DNA from: an uncultured Desulfomicrobiaceae bacterium
GTDB taxonomy: Bacteria; Desulfobacterota; Desulfovibrionia; Desulfovibrionales; Desulfomicrobiaceae
Assembly: GCA_937989665.1 (NCBI GenBank)
Contig: CALKRN010000011.1
Span: forward strand, 94,880 to 158,879
Direction of reading: 5' to 3'
DNA: 64,000 bases
A model generated the notes under the pieces. It was not told the origin of the DNA. It did not search any database and was given only the letters and a program-made list of their open reading frames with translations. The position numbers and the translations under genes are program-made. Below, in pieces: positions 1 to 8,660 of this stretch. Position 1 is the stretch's first letter, and the number at the start of each line of letters is the position of its first letter.

Positions 1-82
1 AGTGCATCTCCTTTGCCTTCATGTGATGGTGCTCCTTAAGCAGGGCGACTGCCCGCGCCATAGTCACAAACCAAGGCAACAT
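1..82 (-). CDS. Partial unknown protein, runs off left edge
   Basis: An open frame starts at an ATG at 82 and leaves the window after 27 codons (begins MLPWFVTMARAVALL). The ATG has a good Shine-Dalgarno (AAGGAG, 8 nt upstream). A second ATG at 22 also has AAGGAG 9 nt upstream, so the start is uncertain. The visible residues include a His triplet and look amphipathic, but the piece is too short to assign to a family. The call rests on the ribosome binding sites only. Confidence 0.35.
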   Translation of the reverse strand, partial: MLPWFVTMARAVALLKEHHHMKAKEMH

Positions 83-262
83 CAGGGCCTCTCCTTTGGG
101 CCAGATTCGAGCCCTCATCGACCGACCACCGCCCTCGGAACCCGTGAGTTCCGCATCGCCCGCAGCACTCCGGTGCCTTCCGCACTCGCCTTGGGGAGAA
201 TGCTTCGCTTCTTCATCCCCGTCGCCCTACCGCCAACCGTTGCGCGGCTTTTCTCTATTGTG

Positions 263-316
263 CGAGAATCCTCAAGGCCGAGGCACCCCGAGCCCGAGAA
301 TCTTCAAGGCAGAGGC
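263..316. repeat. Imperfect 22-bp direct repeat in intergenic DNA
   Basis: Two copies (263-284 and 295-316) of a motif beginning CGAGAATC and ending GAGGC lie 32 bp apart and differ at two positions. The surrounding 83-372 stretch holds no credible gene. Forward open frames there have no ribosome binding site and look like high-GC chance frames. Confidence 0.45.
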
Positions 317-372
317 TTCGCCAAGCCCGTTTTCACCGTCTTGAGGAACGAATCCTTTGCCTCTGACATGTA

Positions 373-1041
373 TCAATACGACGCATTAGTCTGTGCCCCA
401 GGAGGAAACGATTGTCTAGCCCTTGTCTTAATATGACTAAGTTCTGTTTCCACCAAAGGAAGGATGCCGGCCGCCATACGTTCTACACCGGCGGAGTTGG
501 GATGGAGGCCATCTTGGAGCAAGAAATCAGGTTGGTCATAGACACCGTCCAGGAAAAACGGGTAAAGGGTAAGACCATAGTGCGCCGCGAGCTCGGGATA
601 GACGGCGTTGAAGCGCTCCTGATAGCTGGGGTCCCAATTGCGCGGGGCATACATCCCGATGAGAAGGATCCGAGCCCCTGCCTGCTGGATGTCCTCAATC
701 ATGGCGGCCAGATTCTGTCGGAGATGCTCCGGGGGAAGCCCGCGGAGGGCATCATTGGCCCCCAGGGCAAGGAGCACAAGTTGGGGACGCTCTGCCAGGG
801 CCCAGGCAAGGCGGGCGCGGCCACCAGCGGAGGTATCGCCAGATACGCCAGCGTTGACGACCCGCACCGGCCAGCCACGGGCGAGGAGCTCGCGTTGGAG
901 GACCGCGGGAAAGGCCTGGGAGCGGGGGAGGCCATACCCGGCCGTGAGGCTGTCGCCCAAGGCCACAATGGTGATCGGCTGGGCCATGGTTGGAGTGGCG
1001 GCAAGAAGGCCGAGGAGAGAAAGGATGGAGAAAACAGGCAT
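373..1041 (-). CDS. tesA: Secreted SGNH-hydrolase esterase, TesA-like
   Basis: SGNH/GDSL-family arylesterase or lysophospholipase (TesA/EstA type), expected in the periplasm. Taking the ATG at 1041 (preceded by GAGGT), the 222-aa protein starts with a signal peptide ending near TMA-QP (about residue 20). Block I GDSL follows with nucleophile Ser31, then the oxyanion Asn in GAND, and the catalytic Asp/His pair in DGLHP near the C-terminus. Another ATG at 1053 adds four residues but lacks a ribosome binding site. The gene is divergent from, and its 5' end overlaps, the ybbA-like gene. tesA divergent from ybbA-ybbP is also the E. coli arrangement, which strengthens the assignment. The natural substrate cannot be read from sequence. 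Confidence 0.88.
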   Translation of the reverse strand: MPVFSILSLLGLLAATPTMAQPITIVALGDSLTAGYGLPRSQAFPAVLQRELLARGWPVRVVNAGVSGDTSAGGRARLAWALAERPQLVLLALGANDALRGLPPEHLRQNLAAMIEDIQQAGARILLIGMYAPRNWDPSYQERFNAVYPELAAHYGLTLYPFFLDGVYDQPDFLLQDGLHPNSAGVERMAAGILPLVETELSHIKTRARQSFPPGAQTNASY

Positions 1042-1714
1042 AGATGACCTCATGATCGTTGTCGAAGATCTTGCCCTGACCCTAGTCTCCGGGACCAACC
1101 CGGTCAACGTGCTCCACGGGCTCTCGTGGTCCGTGGCCGCAGGGGAGAGTGTAGCAGTGGTGGGGCCCTCTGGATCGGGCAAGACCTCGCTCCTTATGCT
1201 TTTGTCTGGCTTGGAGCGGCCGACCTCGGGACGGATCGTCGTGGCGGGCCAGGACCTCGCGCACCTCGATGAAGATGCCCTGGCCCGATTTCGGCAACGT
1301 CATTTGGGGATTGTGTTCCAACATTTTCTCCTCTTGCCGGCCATGAGCGCCGAGGAAAACGTCGCCCTGCCCCTGGAGCTGGCCAGAATCCCCCAAGCCC
1401 GAGCCCTTGCCCGTCAGGCCCTCGCGGATGTTGGTCTTGGCCACCGTCTCCACCACCTCCCTGGGCAGCTCTCCGGCGGTGAACAGCAGCGGGTCGCCGT
1501 TGCTCGGGCCTTTGCTGGCCGTCCTGCCCTCCTCCTGGCCGACGAGCCCACCGGAAACCTCGATGCCGAGACCGGAGCACGGGTCATGGACTTGCTCTTT
1601 GATCTCCACCAGCGCCATGGCACGACCCTGATCCTCGTGACCCATGACTCCCGGCTAGCGGCCCGTTGCCAACGCCAGGTCCGCTTGGTGGCCGGTCGTA
1701 TGGAGGAAACGTGA
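1025..1714 (+). CDS. ybbA: ABC transporter ATP-binding protein, YbbA/LolD family
   Basis: ATPase subunit of a MacB/LolCDE-type ABC exporter. The 229-aa protein has Walker A GPSGSGKT (about 47-54), Q-loop VFQHF, signature LSGGEQQ and Walker [13 protein letters not shown], followed by the switch His in VTHD. The ATG at 1025 has an AGGAG seven bases upstream and is preferred; an ATG at 1052 lacks one. The stop codon overlaps the GTG start of the permease (GTGA), so translation is probably coupled. The 5' end overlaps the divergent esterase start, leaving no free intergenic promoter, so the promoters must lie inside coding DNA. Confidence 0.9.
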   Translation: MEKTGIDDLMIVVEDLALTLVSGTNPVNVLHGLSWSVAAGESVAVVGPSGSGKTSLLMLLSGLERPTSGRIVVAGQDLAHLDEDALARFRQRHLGIVFQHFLLLPAMSAEENVALPLELARIPQARALARQALADVGLGHRLHHLPGQLSGGEQQRVAVARAFAGRPALLLADEPTGNLDAETGARVMDLLFDLHQRHGTTLILVTHDSRLAARCQRQVRLVAGRMEET

Positions 1715-4194
1715 AACCGCTTTTTCGTTGGTGCATCCGGGAGTGGCGCCGGGGTCTGACCGGCAGCCGGATTCTGTTTTTTTGTCTGGCCCTGGGCGTC
1801 GGGGCCATGAGTGCCATTGGCTCGACTGCCGCAGCCCTCCGCCAGGCCCTGGAGGGCGATGCCCGGGCAATTTTGGGGGGTGATGTGGCGGTCAGCCTCA
1901 CCTCGCGGGAGCTTTCCCCTGACGCGGTGGAGGCGTTGAGCCGTTTGGGCACCGTGAGCCGCTCTGCCATGCTGCGGGCAATGCTCCACGCTGGCGATGG
2001 TTCCTTGCTCGTGGAGGCCAAGGCCGTGGACTCCCGTTATCCCTTGTATGGCGATTTCCGAGTGTATGGCCAAGGAGAAGTTCGAGGAAAAGACCTTGCC
2101 CCGAATGCCCTTGTGGCCGATGCCGAGGTCCTTGCTCGTTTGGGCATTAGTGTCGGGGATCGGGTGCGCCTTGGGGCGGCAGAGCTTTCCGTCCAGGGCG
2201 TCATTGAAGCAGCACCGGGACAGCCCCTCGATATCTTCACCTTGGGGCCGCGGGTGATTCTGTCCTGGGACGCCCTGAAGGCCACGGGGCTTCTGGCCCC
2301 TGGAAGCCTTTACCAGATGACCTATGCGCTTCGTCTTCCGCCTGGGATGGATGCAGAGCGGGTCGCCCAGGACCTTGCCGCAGTAGGGGACCCTGGCTGG
2401 CGGGTGCGGCCTTTTTCCAAAGCCTCGGGGCGCATGGAGGTCCTTTTGGAGCGGCTGCGCACGGTGAGCGCCTTTGTTGCCCTCGCCATCCTCCTCGTTG
2501 GTGGCTTAGGGGTGGCCAGTGGAGTACGCGCCCACCTTGCCACCCGCCTGGTGGAGATGGCCATATGGAAGACCTTGGGGGCCCCGTCGTGGGTGCTGGT
2601 TGCTGTCCATGGCGGGCATGTGCTTTTGTGGGGGGGAGCAGCGATTGCCGTGGGCGTGTTTGCCGGAGCGATGGTCCCCTGGGCGATGCGGGCAGCAGGG
2701 TGGTCAATCGTGGAGCCTGGCTGGTACTCCTTGCCGCTACTCACCGCGAGCGCCTGTGGCCTTTTCACCCTTGGGCTTTTTGCCGCCTTGCCTCTGGGGC
2801 GGGCAGTGGCCGTGCCTGCTGCCACGGTGTTCCGCAGCGCCGCCTTGGGCCTTCCCCCCCAGGCACCCCCCTGGGCCTGGGGAGCCATGAGCCTATGTGC
2901 CACTGCCCTCGGCCTGCTTGTCCTTGGCATAGCCGACCGGTTGCGCCTCGGACTGTGGTTTATCCTCGGGGTGACGGTGAGCTTTATGCTTCTTATGGCC
3001 GCAGCCCACGGCGTCCGGGTCATCGCCCGCCATGGCCGCAACCTGCCCTGGGCAAGTGGGCGCCTCGCCATGGCCAATCTTGCCCGTCCAGGCGCGCCGG
3101 GACCACGGTTGATCCTTGTTCTTGGCCTCGGGCTTGGGATGCTCGGCGCTGTGCGTCTCGCCACCCTCTCGCTGACCACCTCCCTTGGGGAGGAGATTGC
3201 CCAGCAGGCACCGACGTTTTTCGTCCTCGACGTCCCCCTCCATGAGGAAGAGGCCCTGCGCACGGTTGCCCAGGAGGCGGGAGCAACGATGCTGCGCCTT
3301 CAGCCGGTCGTGCGCGGCCGAATTACGCGTATTGGCGGCACAGATGTGGAAAAAATGGCCATCCCGCCAGAAGTGGAGTGGGCGGTTCGCTCGGACCGAC
3401 TCCTCACGAGTGCCGCGACCCTTCCTGAAGGTAGTACCCTGGTGGCTGGAACCTGGTGGGCCGAGAACGCCGTGCTACCAACACCGCAAATCTCCATCAC
3501 CGCGGACCTCGCCCAAGGCTTCCAGGTCGGGGTGGGGGATACCCTAAGCTTTAACATCCTCGGACGAGAGGTAGATGCCCGCATTGCCAGCATCCGCCAC
3601 GTGGACTGGACGACCCTGCAGCTCCAATTTGCCGTTATCTTTGCCCCAGGATTGCTTGAGACTGCACCACGCAGCCTGTTGGGGACGATCCATGCCCCAG
3701 CCGAGGCGGCAGAAGCCGTGTTTGCCCGTGTGGCTCGGGCCTTTCCTCAAGTGGCGGTGGTGGATGTCCGCCGCGTGATTGCCGAGGCCGTGGAACTTCT
3801 CGACCACGTGGGCCTCGGGCTTGGCCTTCTTGGCGGGCTTGCCGTGGTTGTTGGCTTCTTGGTCGTCGGGGCTAGCCTGGCAGCGGATCAAGAGGAACGA
3901 CACTTGGAGGCCGTCGTGTACAAGATATGTGGGGCGACTCGAGGGGCCGTGGCGCGCATCTTGGCGGTGGAGTTCAGTCTCGCTGCGGGCGTTGCGGCCC
4001 TGCTCGCCATCGTGTTGGGCTCCCTTGCGGCTTGGGCGGTTGTCCATGGGCTCATGCGTTTGGCCTTCCGCTGGGCGCTCCCAGATGCCATCTTCTTGCC
4101 GTTGGTGGGGGCTGGGCTCACCGTGGGCCTGGCCCTGCGGCGCACCTGGACCGTCCTGCAGCTGTCCGCCTGGCGCTGGCTACGCAACGACTAA
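1711..4194 (+). CDS. ybbP: FtsX-like ABC permease, YbbP family
   Basis: Large (827 aa) inner-membrane permease that pairs with the preceding ATPase. The start is a GTG at 1711 with GGAGG just upstream, overlapping the ybbA stop. A TM segment near the N-terminus ([15 protein letters not shown]) is followed by a large extracytoplasmic domain. Clusters of TM helices follow near residues 250-460, then a second periplasmic domain, and a final FtsX-type bundle from about residue 700. The length fits YbbP of E. coli (about 800 aa), which has two FtsX repeats in one chain. A role in exporting lipids or envelope factors is inferred from the family and the tesA neighbour. The gene ends 10 bp from the convergent M23 gene. 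Confidence 0.9.
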   Translation: MKPLFRWCIREWRRGLTGSRILFFCLALGVGAMSAIGSTAAALRQALEGDARAILGGDVAVSLTSRELSPDAVEALSRLGTVSRSAMLRAMLHAGDGSLLVEAKAVDSRYPLYGDFRVYGQGEVRGKDLAPNALVADAEVLARLGISVGDRVRLGAAELSVQGVIEAAPGQPLDIFTLGPRVILSWDALKATGLLAPGSLYQMTYALRLPPGMDAERVAQDLAAVGDPGWRVRPFSKASGRMEVLLERLRTVSAFVALAILLVGGLGVASGVRAHLATRLVEMAIWKTLGAPSWVLVAVHGGHVLLWGGAAIAVGVFAGAMVPWAMRAAGWSIVEPGWYSLPLLTASACGLFTLGLFAALPLGRAVAVPAATVFRSAALGLPPQAPPWAWGAMSLCATALGLLVLGIADRLRLGLWFILGVTVSFMLLMAAAHGVRVIARHGRNLPWASGRLAMANLARPGAPGPRLILVLGLGLGMLGAVRLATLSLTTSLGEEIAQQAPTFFVLDVPLHEEEALRTVAQEAGATMLRLQPVVRGRITRIGGTDVEKMAIPPEVEWAVRSDRLLTSAATLPEGSTLVAGTWWAENAVLPTPQISITADLAQGFQVGVGDTLSFNILGREVDARIASIRHVDWTTLQLQFAVIFAPGLLETAPRSLLGTIHAPAEAAEAVFARVARAFPQVAVVDVRRVIAEAVELLDHVGLGLGLLGGLAVVVGFLVVGASLAADQEERHLEAVVYKICGATRGAVARILAVEFSLAAGVAALLAIVLGSLAAWAVVHGLMRLAFRWALPDAIFLPLVGAGLTVGLALRRTWTVLQLSAWRWLRND

Positions 4195-4204
4195 AGGGGA
4201 GCGG

Positions 4205-5737
4205 TTAAGGAGCAGTTGCTATTGCCGTGCGCTCCAGCTCCGCACGCCACACGGCCACATGCTGGCGAAAGCGGGTAAGTTCGCCTGCGGCCAGGGTTTG
4301 ATTGGGAGTGCCTTTATACTTTTTATAATAGTCTTGCGGATTGATGTATTGCTTGCCTTGGCGCATACGAAAATCGAGATGTGGTCCCGTGGCGTAGCCT
4401 GTAGCTCCCACATAGCCGATAACAGCTCCTTGTTTCACTTTGGAGCCACGTTGGTACTGAGGATTAAACCGACTCATATGATTATATATTGTTTCCAGAC
4501 CATTTGCATGACGTAAAACAATATAATTACCTTGAGAGCTATTATAACTACGATCGACAATAGTTGCATCCGCTAAGGCAAATATAGGAGTCCCTTTGGG
4601 TGCCGCATAGTCGATGCCTTGGTGGGGACGGCGATAGCCCAAAATGGGATGGAGCCGATTCATGGAATAGTTCGAAGATACCTTTAAGAAAGGAAGTGGA
4701 GCCCGAAGAAAATCTTTACGCAGCGACTTGCCACTTGCATCGAAATATCCCACTTCACCGCTACTCGTGACATAGCGGAAAGCAAAATACGAAGTCCCGG
4801 CATTGGTGAGCTGTGCGGCGTGAATGTCGCCGTAGCCGACAAACGCTCCGTCTCGAAATCGTTTATCGACAATAATCTGAAAGGAGTCCCCTGGCTGAAT
4901 ATCGCGATGGAAATTGACATCCCAGGCAAAGAGATTGGCCAAACGCACGATGAGATCAGGACTTTCCCCCAAGGCCTGCATGGTAGCCCACAACGATCCC
5001 TCAATCGTGCCATGAATCGTCACTTGCCGTACTTCCAGCGGGATAGCTTCTTTTCGAATTTCTGGCCGATCCCCTTGAAGGGAAACCACTAAGCGTTCCG
5101 TGGAGTCAATCTCATACTCAAACCCCACCAATTCTTCGGCATCAAAGAGCATTACCCAGGGACGGCCCGCTTGTAAGCGCTCCAGGGGATAGACCTGATG
5201 GCTGGCAGCACACAAGGTGTAGATCTCGGCCATGGAGAGGTGTTCGGCAAGGAGAGTAGTGGGGGTGTCCCCCTGGCGGACCTGAGTGATGATGCGCGTT
5301 ATCTCGGGCTCCAGGAGAGGTTCGGCCTCGGGGACCTCCAGGGTGGCTGCCGGGGAGACGTCCCCGGCGACCAAGGAAGGTTCTTCGGGCACAGCTGCTG
5401 CCGGCGAAGGAACCAAGGTCTGAAGCGCATTCTCCTGAAGTCCCTGCTGGGAAGGCCCTTGGGAAGAGCCCTCTGGCTGAAGCACCTGCTCCTGCTGCCT
5501 TAGGGACGCATCGTCTTGCCCGGACGCCAGCACAGGATCGCGCTGGGGATCTAAGGCAAGTTCCCGCAACGACCACGAAATACTTTCCGCGGGTGGGATA
5601 CTGGAAAATGTTAGATTCGGATGGAAGAGGGAGAAACTAAGGACACAGCCCATAAAGAAGATCGCCACCGCCACGAGGCAACACGTCATAAGACGGGCAA
5701 GCCACTGCGGGGCGGGGGAGAGGATAGGTTTGGCCAT
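4205..5737 (-). CDS. Membrane-anchored M23 peptidoglycan endopeptidase
   Basis: Murein hydrolase of the M23/LytM family with MepM-like architecture. The 510-aa protein has one N-terminal TM anchor (about 14-37), a Pro/Glu/Gln-rich linker, and a LysM/OapA-like region around VRQGDTPTTLLAEH. A YebA-like middle domain and the M23 domain follow. The HxxxD motif is intact (His372, Asp376) and is followed by the His of YNHM. In the last motif the usual HxH is His453-Leu-Asp455, so Asp replaces the second zinc-binding His. The start at 5737 is chosen because the TM anchor follows it directly; an in-frame ATG at 5794 adds 19 unconvincing residues. Local GC falls in the C-terminal half. Confidence 0.9.
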   Translation of the reverse strand: MAKPILSPAPQWLARLMTCCLVAVAIFFMGCVLSFSLFHPNLTFSSIPPAESISWSLRELALDPQRDPVLASGQDDASLRQQEQVLQPEGSSQGPSQQGLQENALQTLVPSPAAAVPEEPSLVAGDVSPAATLEVPEAEPLLEPEITRIITQVRQGDTPTTLLAEHLSMAEIYTLCAASHQVYPLERLQAGRPWVMLFDAEELVGFEYEIDSTERLVVSLQGDRPEIRKEAIPLEVRQVTIHGTIEGSLWATMQALGESPDLIVRLANLFAWDVNFHRDIQPGDSFQIIVDKRFRDGAFVGYGDIHAAQLTNAGTSYFAFRYVTSSGEVGYFDASGKSLRKDFLRAPLPFLKVSSNYSMNRLHPILGYRRPHQGIDYAAPKGTPIFALADATIVDRSYNSSQGNYIVLRHANGLETIYNHMSRFNPQYQRGSKVKQGAVIGYVGATGYATGPHLDFRMRQGKQYINPQDYYKKYKGTPNQTLAAGELTRFRQHVAVWRAELERTAIATAP

Positions 5738-5854
5738 TGGCAATCCGTCGTCTTGGGTTGAGAAGATTGGGCCACTGACGGGTCCCTGTGCCACAATGCC
5801 TCACCCGTTAGCCATGACCACAAGCGATCGCAACCCCCTCTTTGGTACAAATTT

Positions 5855-6175
5855 TCAAACTTTTCGCTTGGATGGTGTTGCACTATCCATTAATTGGAGT
5901 CCCACCTCGAAAAACCATTGCCCTGGGTCCTTGGCCGTCTGGCACCACGTAACCGCCCCCGGGCGTTGGAGCATCGAAGCAAGTGCCCCGGTTCCAGAGG
6001 CGAGGAGATGGACCCGTACGCGGGTCCCTGCCGGCAAGGGGCGGTCGACCCCCAAGCGGACGCCCGTGAAACTATAGTCTAGGACATGGCAGGTTATGCG
6101 TTCTCCTGTACCATCCAATTCCGCGATGCAGGGCTCAAAGCAGGGCTGCCGTTCCCAATTCCGTTCTGGCGTCAT
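5855..6175 (-). CDS. PilZ-domain protein
   Basis: Small 106-aa single-domain PilZ protein, the classical c-di-GMP receptor fold. The (D/N)xSxxG motif is visible as DYSFTGVRLG. The upstream RxxxR motif is degenerate: the N-terminus has RNWERQP, so c-di-GMP binding is uncertain. The start at 6175 has GAGG upstream. A PleD-like diguanylate cyclase is encoded about 49 kb away and could be a ligand source. No flagellar or alginate gene is adjacent to suggest the target. Confidence 0.75.
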   Translation of the reverse strand: MTPERNWERQPCFEPCIAELDGTGERITCHVLDYSFTGVRLGVDRPLPAGTRVRVHLLASGTGALASMLQRPGAVTWCQTAKDPGQWFFEVGLQLMDSATPSKRKV

Positions 6176-6321
6176 ACTGGCCTCTTGGTTGTCCTTTTCT
6201 CTTTTCTAAAAACCAATCCGGCTAGCCGGTGGCGAGGTTGATTGTTGCTCGAACCTCTTAATTTTTCTTTTCTCAAAACTAGTAGCATGACGCCAATTTA
6301 ATCTCAAGGCATGTTTTTTTC

Positions 6322-6843
6322 TTAGTTCGATAGAAGATAATTGAATCTTTTCGATATATTCGCCACCCAATCCATCAGAATTTGGACTTCAGCCTGAATG
6401 CTATCCGCGTCCACGACCCCAGGACGAAGGTCAAGAAAGTACGGAAGGACGTCCGGCGCTTCTTGGAAATATACTGCAGCAGCATAGACAGAGCTGAGCT
6501 TTGGACGGTCTGGGAACTCCGGCTTGCTCATAAGGCGAACGACAAAACGTTTACCTTCTGGAGTGAGTGCGAAAAACGTACTTCCGAGAACAGTTTCTTT
6601 GAGTTTGAATCCTAAAAGGGATCCTACAGCATCGTTCCCCTGGCTTTGGATATCAAGAGGGATCTGGCTCGTGATCGTGGTTGTGGCATTGCCAGACGGC
6701 GTGGTCGAGATTGACGCCGGGGTTGAGGCATTGGCTGCGAGACTTGTGGAATTCTTTGTACTTTCGGGGGTAGCGGCCCATGCCATGGATATCCACAAGA
6801 GCATGAACCCCCAAATGCCGAGGATACGAAACGGAGAATACAT
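6322..6843 (-). CDS. Secreted protein of unknown function
   Basis: A 173-aa protein with a clear signal peptide (about residues 1-23, ending AWA-AT). A Ser/Thr/Asn/Ala-rich spacer (about 24-62) leads to a globular part containing EGKRFVVRLM and a C-terminal helix. The ATG is preceded by AAAGGAG at eight bases, so expression is likely. I do not recognise a family. GC content is lower than in the flanking genes, and the Thr/Ser spacer resembles that of surface proteins. The YHS gene upstream ends at a terminator-like hairpin, so this gene probably has its own promoter. Confidence 0.7.
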   Translation of the reverse strand: MYSPFRILGIWGFMLLWISMAWAATPESTKNSTSLAANASTPASISTTPSGNATTTITSQIPLDIQSQGNDAVGSLLGFKLKETVLGSTFFALTPEGKRFVVRLMSKPEFPDRPKLSSVYAAAVYFQEAPDVLPYFLDLRPGVVDADSIQAEVQILMDWVANISKRFNYLLSN

Positions 6844-6864
6844 AATGGACGCTCCTTTAAGTTT

Positions 6865-6882
6865 ACATAATTTTCATTATGT
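6865..6882. promoter_or_regulatory. Perfect 7-bp inverted repeat before the secreted orphan gene
   Basis: ACATAAT and ATTATGT (6865-6871 and 6876-6882) flank a 4-base spacer, 22 bp upstream of the ATG at 6843. Read on the minus strand, TTGAGG lies upstream and TATGTA sits at roughly -10 spacing, so the palindrome may overlap the promoter as an operator. Assignment is by position and symmetry only. Confidence 0.4.
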
Positions 6883-6892
6883 CCATTTGCCT

Positions 6893-6929
6893 CAAGAAAA
6901 AGAGAGCCAAGGGGGAACCATCCGTTCCC
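6893..6929 (-). terminator. Likely intrinsic terminator of the folK-YHS operon
   Basis: GGGAAC and GTTCCC (6913-6918 and 6924-6929) form a stem with a five-base loop immediately after the YHS stop codon. On the minus strand a T-rich run (TCTTTTTCTT) follows about ten bases later. The gap before the T-run is longer than ideal. Confidence 0.5.
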
Positions 6930-7199
6930 TTAAGAAGCCCCTTTTTCGGAGTTGATCTTTTCAAGATATCTATCCCGGCATTCGTAACTACAAAAATAGA
7001 ACGTCTCATTGCCCTGTTTGACGCGAATGTCAGACTCTTTGGAAACGTAGGTGCCACAAATGGGGTCACGCACCAAAACCCCTTCTTTGGCCATGGTTCG
7101 TTCGTTGGAACGACGGAGTTCTTCTTTCTTTTTACGCTCGCCCATGACCAGTTTATAGAGGATGAATCCTGCAGCAATAAAGACAAGAAATTTAATCAT
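6930..7199 (-). CDS. Membrane-anchored YHS/TRASH-type metal-site protein
   Basis: An 89-aa protein with an N-terminal TM helix (about 3-19), a Lys/Glu/Arg-rich linker, and a YHS-like domain. That domain holds Cys48 (DPICGTYV) and the pair Cys70/Cys74 (FCSYEC). This Cys pattern is typical of YHS/TRASH modules, which bind metal or occur in metal-handling proteins. The ATG at 7199 overlaps the folK stop (ATGA) and has GGAG five bases upstream, so it is probably coupled to folK. Its specific role is unknown. Confidence 0.8.
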   Translation of the reverse strand: MIKFLVFIAAGFILYKLVMGERKKKEELRRSNERTMAKEGVLVRDPICGTYVSKESDIRVKQGNETFYFCSYECRDRYLEKINSEKGAS

Positions 7200-7720
7200 G
7201 TGGTCTCCTTGGCGGGCTGCCAAATGCGGCAACCAATAGAGGTATACGAAAGACAGGCTAAAACGGCCTGGAGCGTGGTCCCATCAGGTAGTGTCAACTG
7301 AGGGTCAAGTTCGAGGAGGGGAATGAGCACAAAAGCGCGGTGGGTGAGGCGGGGATGGGGTATGCGCAGCGACTCGCTGTGTATCTCCATCGTCCCGAAG
7401 AGCAGCAGATCAATGTCTATGGGCCGAGGTCCAAAACGCCGCTCCATTTCCCGTCTGCGCCCGAGTGCCGTCTCGATACCCTGGGTGGCTTCCAGCAATT
7501 GCTGCGGGCTGAGGGAAGTTTGGAGTCGGAGCACCTGATTCCAGAACCACGGCTGGTGCGGGTCGTCTTGGGGCTGGGTGTGGTAGAGGGAAGAGATGGC
7601 ATCGATGCTCGTCTGGGGGATAAGGGCCAAGGCACGGCGGGCCTCGGCGAGGAGCTCCACGCTATCTCCTGCGTTGGACCCCAAACTGACATACACACGA
7701 GAGGACGATGACGCTGCCAT
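7196..7720 (-). CDS. folK: 6-hydroxymethyl-7,8-dihydropterin pyrophosphokinase
   Basis: Transfers pyrophosphate from ATP to 6-hydroxymethyldihydropterin in folate synthesis. The 174-aa protein opens with RVYVSLGSNAGD, has the HPPK signature RRFGPRPIDIDLLLFG (with the conserved metal-binding DxD), and then IPHPRLTHRAFVLIPL. All are standard FolK blocks. The start at 7720 is chosen because the family motif begins a few residues later; the ribosome binding site is weak and an upstream start is possible. It is divergent from the xerD-like gene with a 61-bp gap. Confidence 0.92.
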   Translation of the reverse strand: MAASSSSRVYVSLGSNAGDSVELLAEARRALALIPQTSIDAISSLYHTQPQDDPHQPWFWNQVLRLQTSLSPQQLLEATQGIETALGRRREMERRFGPRPIDIDLLLFGTMEIHSESLRIPHPRLTHRAFVLIPLLELDPQLTLPDGTTLQAVLACLSYTSIGCRIWQPAKETT

Positions 7721-7781
7721 GGGCGCCAGCCCTAGTCCTTTTCCCTTGTAGCGGCAAGATGCCTCCGCTAGGAGATGGGTC

Positions 7782-8660
7782 ATGCAGGCCCTCGTAGACG
7801 CCTATCTCACCCATCTGACTGTGGTTCGTGGTCTCTCCGAGCACACGGTGGCTGGCTATGCGGCCGACCTGGCAGCCTTTATGGAGGCGCTTCGGGCCAG
7901 TGGACTTGATCTTTCAAGCGTCGATGCCGAGACCATTGTGGCCTATCTCGCCACTCGCCAGGCCCAGGGGGTAAGCTCGCGCACGGTAGCGCGCCAGCTC
8001 TCGGCCCTGCGCGGTTTTTTTGCCTTCGTGGAGAGCACGCAGCAGCGCAACCCCGCGCGCCTCGTGGATAGCCCAAGACTCCCGCGTACCCTTCCCCAGG
8101 TCCTCTCCCCAGAGCAGGTCACTGCCCTTCTTGCCGCCCCCAACCCAGCCACGCCCCTTGGGGCCCGCGACCGCGCCTTGCTCGAGACCATGTACGCCGC
8201 GGGCTTGCGGGTTTCTGAGGCCGTGGGCCTCGATGTGCGCGATCTCGACCTCCAAGCTGGACTACTGCGCGTCCTGGGCAAGGGAGACCGAGAACGGCTC
8301 GCGCCGCTCCATGAAGTGGCCATCCAAAATCTCGAGCAATACTTGAAGATTTTTCGCCCCCAACTGAGCCCTCGTGTCCCCCAGGTATTTATCAACCGCT
8401 TCGGTGGTCCTCTCTCCCGTCAAGGGGTGTGGAAGCTCGTGCGCGGCTATGCGCAAGCTGCCGGCATCACCGTCCCCATCTCGCCCCATACCCTGCGCCA
8501 CTCCTTTGCCACCCACCTCCTCGAGGGCGGCGCTGATCTGCGTACGGTGCAGATCCTTCTCGGCCACGCGGATCTGAGCGCCACGACCATCTATACCCAC
8601 GTCCAAAGCTCCCGCCTCCGCGCCCTCCATCATGCCCACCATCCCCGCAACGAGCCATGA
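7782..8660 (+). CDS. xerD: Site-specific tyrosine recombinase, XerD-like
   Basis: Chromosome-dimer-resolution type tyrosine recombinase of 292 aa, the usual XerC/XerD length. The N-terminal SAM-like DNA-binding domain spans about 1-85. The catalytic set is complete: Arg143 (GLRVSE), Lys about 167 (GKGDRER), His236 and Arg239 (HTLRHSFATH), His262 (LGHADL) and nucleophile Tyr271 (TTIYTHV). AGGAG sits seven bases before the ATG. The stop overlaps the next ATG (ATGA). No flanking integron or phage genes are present, so a housekeeping Xer role is more likely than an integrase. XerC versus XerD cannot be separated here without alignment. Confidence 0.9.
   Translation: MQALVDAYLTHLTVVRGLSEHTVAGYAADLAAFMEALRASGLDLSSVDAETIVAYLATRQAQGVSSRTVARQLSALRGFFAFVESTQQRNPARLVDSPRLPRTLPQVLSPEQVTALLAAPNPATPLGARDRALLETMYAAGLRVSEAVGLDVRDLDLQAGLLRVLGKGDRERLAPLHEVAIQNLEQYLKIFRPQLSPRVPQVFINRFGGPLSRQGVWKLVRGYAQAAGITVPISPHTLRHSFATHLLEGGADLRTVQILLGHADLSATTIYTHVQSSRLRALHHAHHPRNEP

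Noticed and set aside
6218..6229. Palindrome CCGGCTAGCCGG as a terminator after the PilZ gene
   Set aside because: The PilZ gene is upstream on the other side (its start is at 6175), the stem would be only four bases, and it could equally be a promoter element; not specific enough to call.
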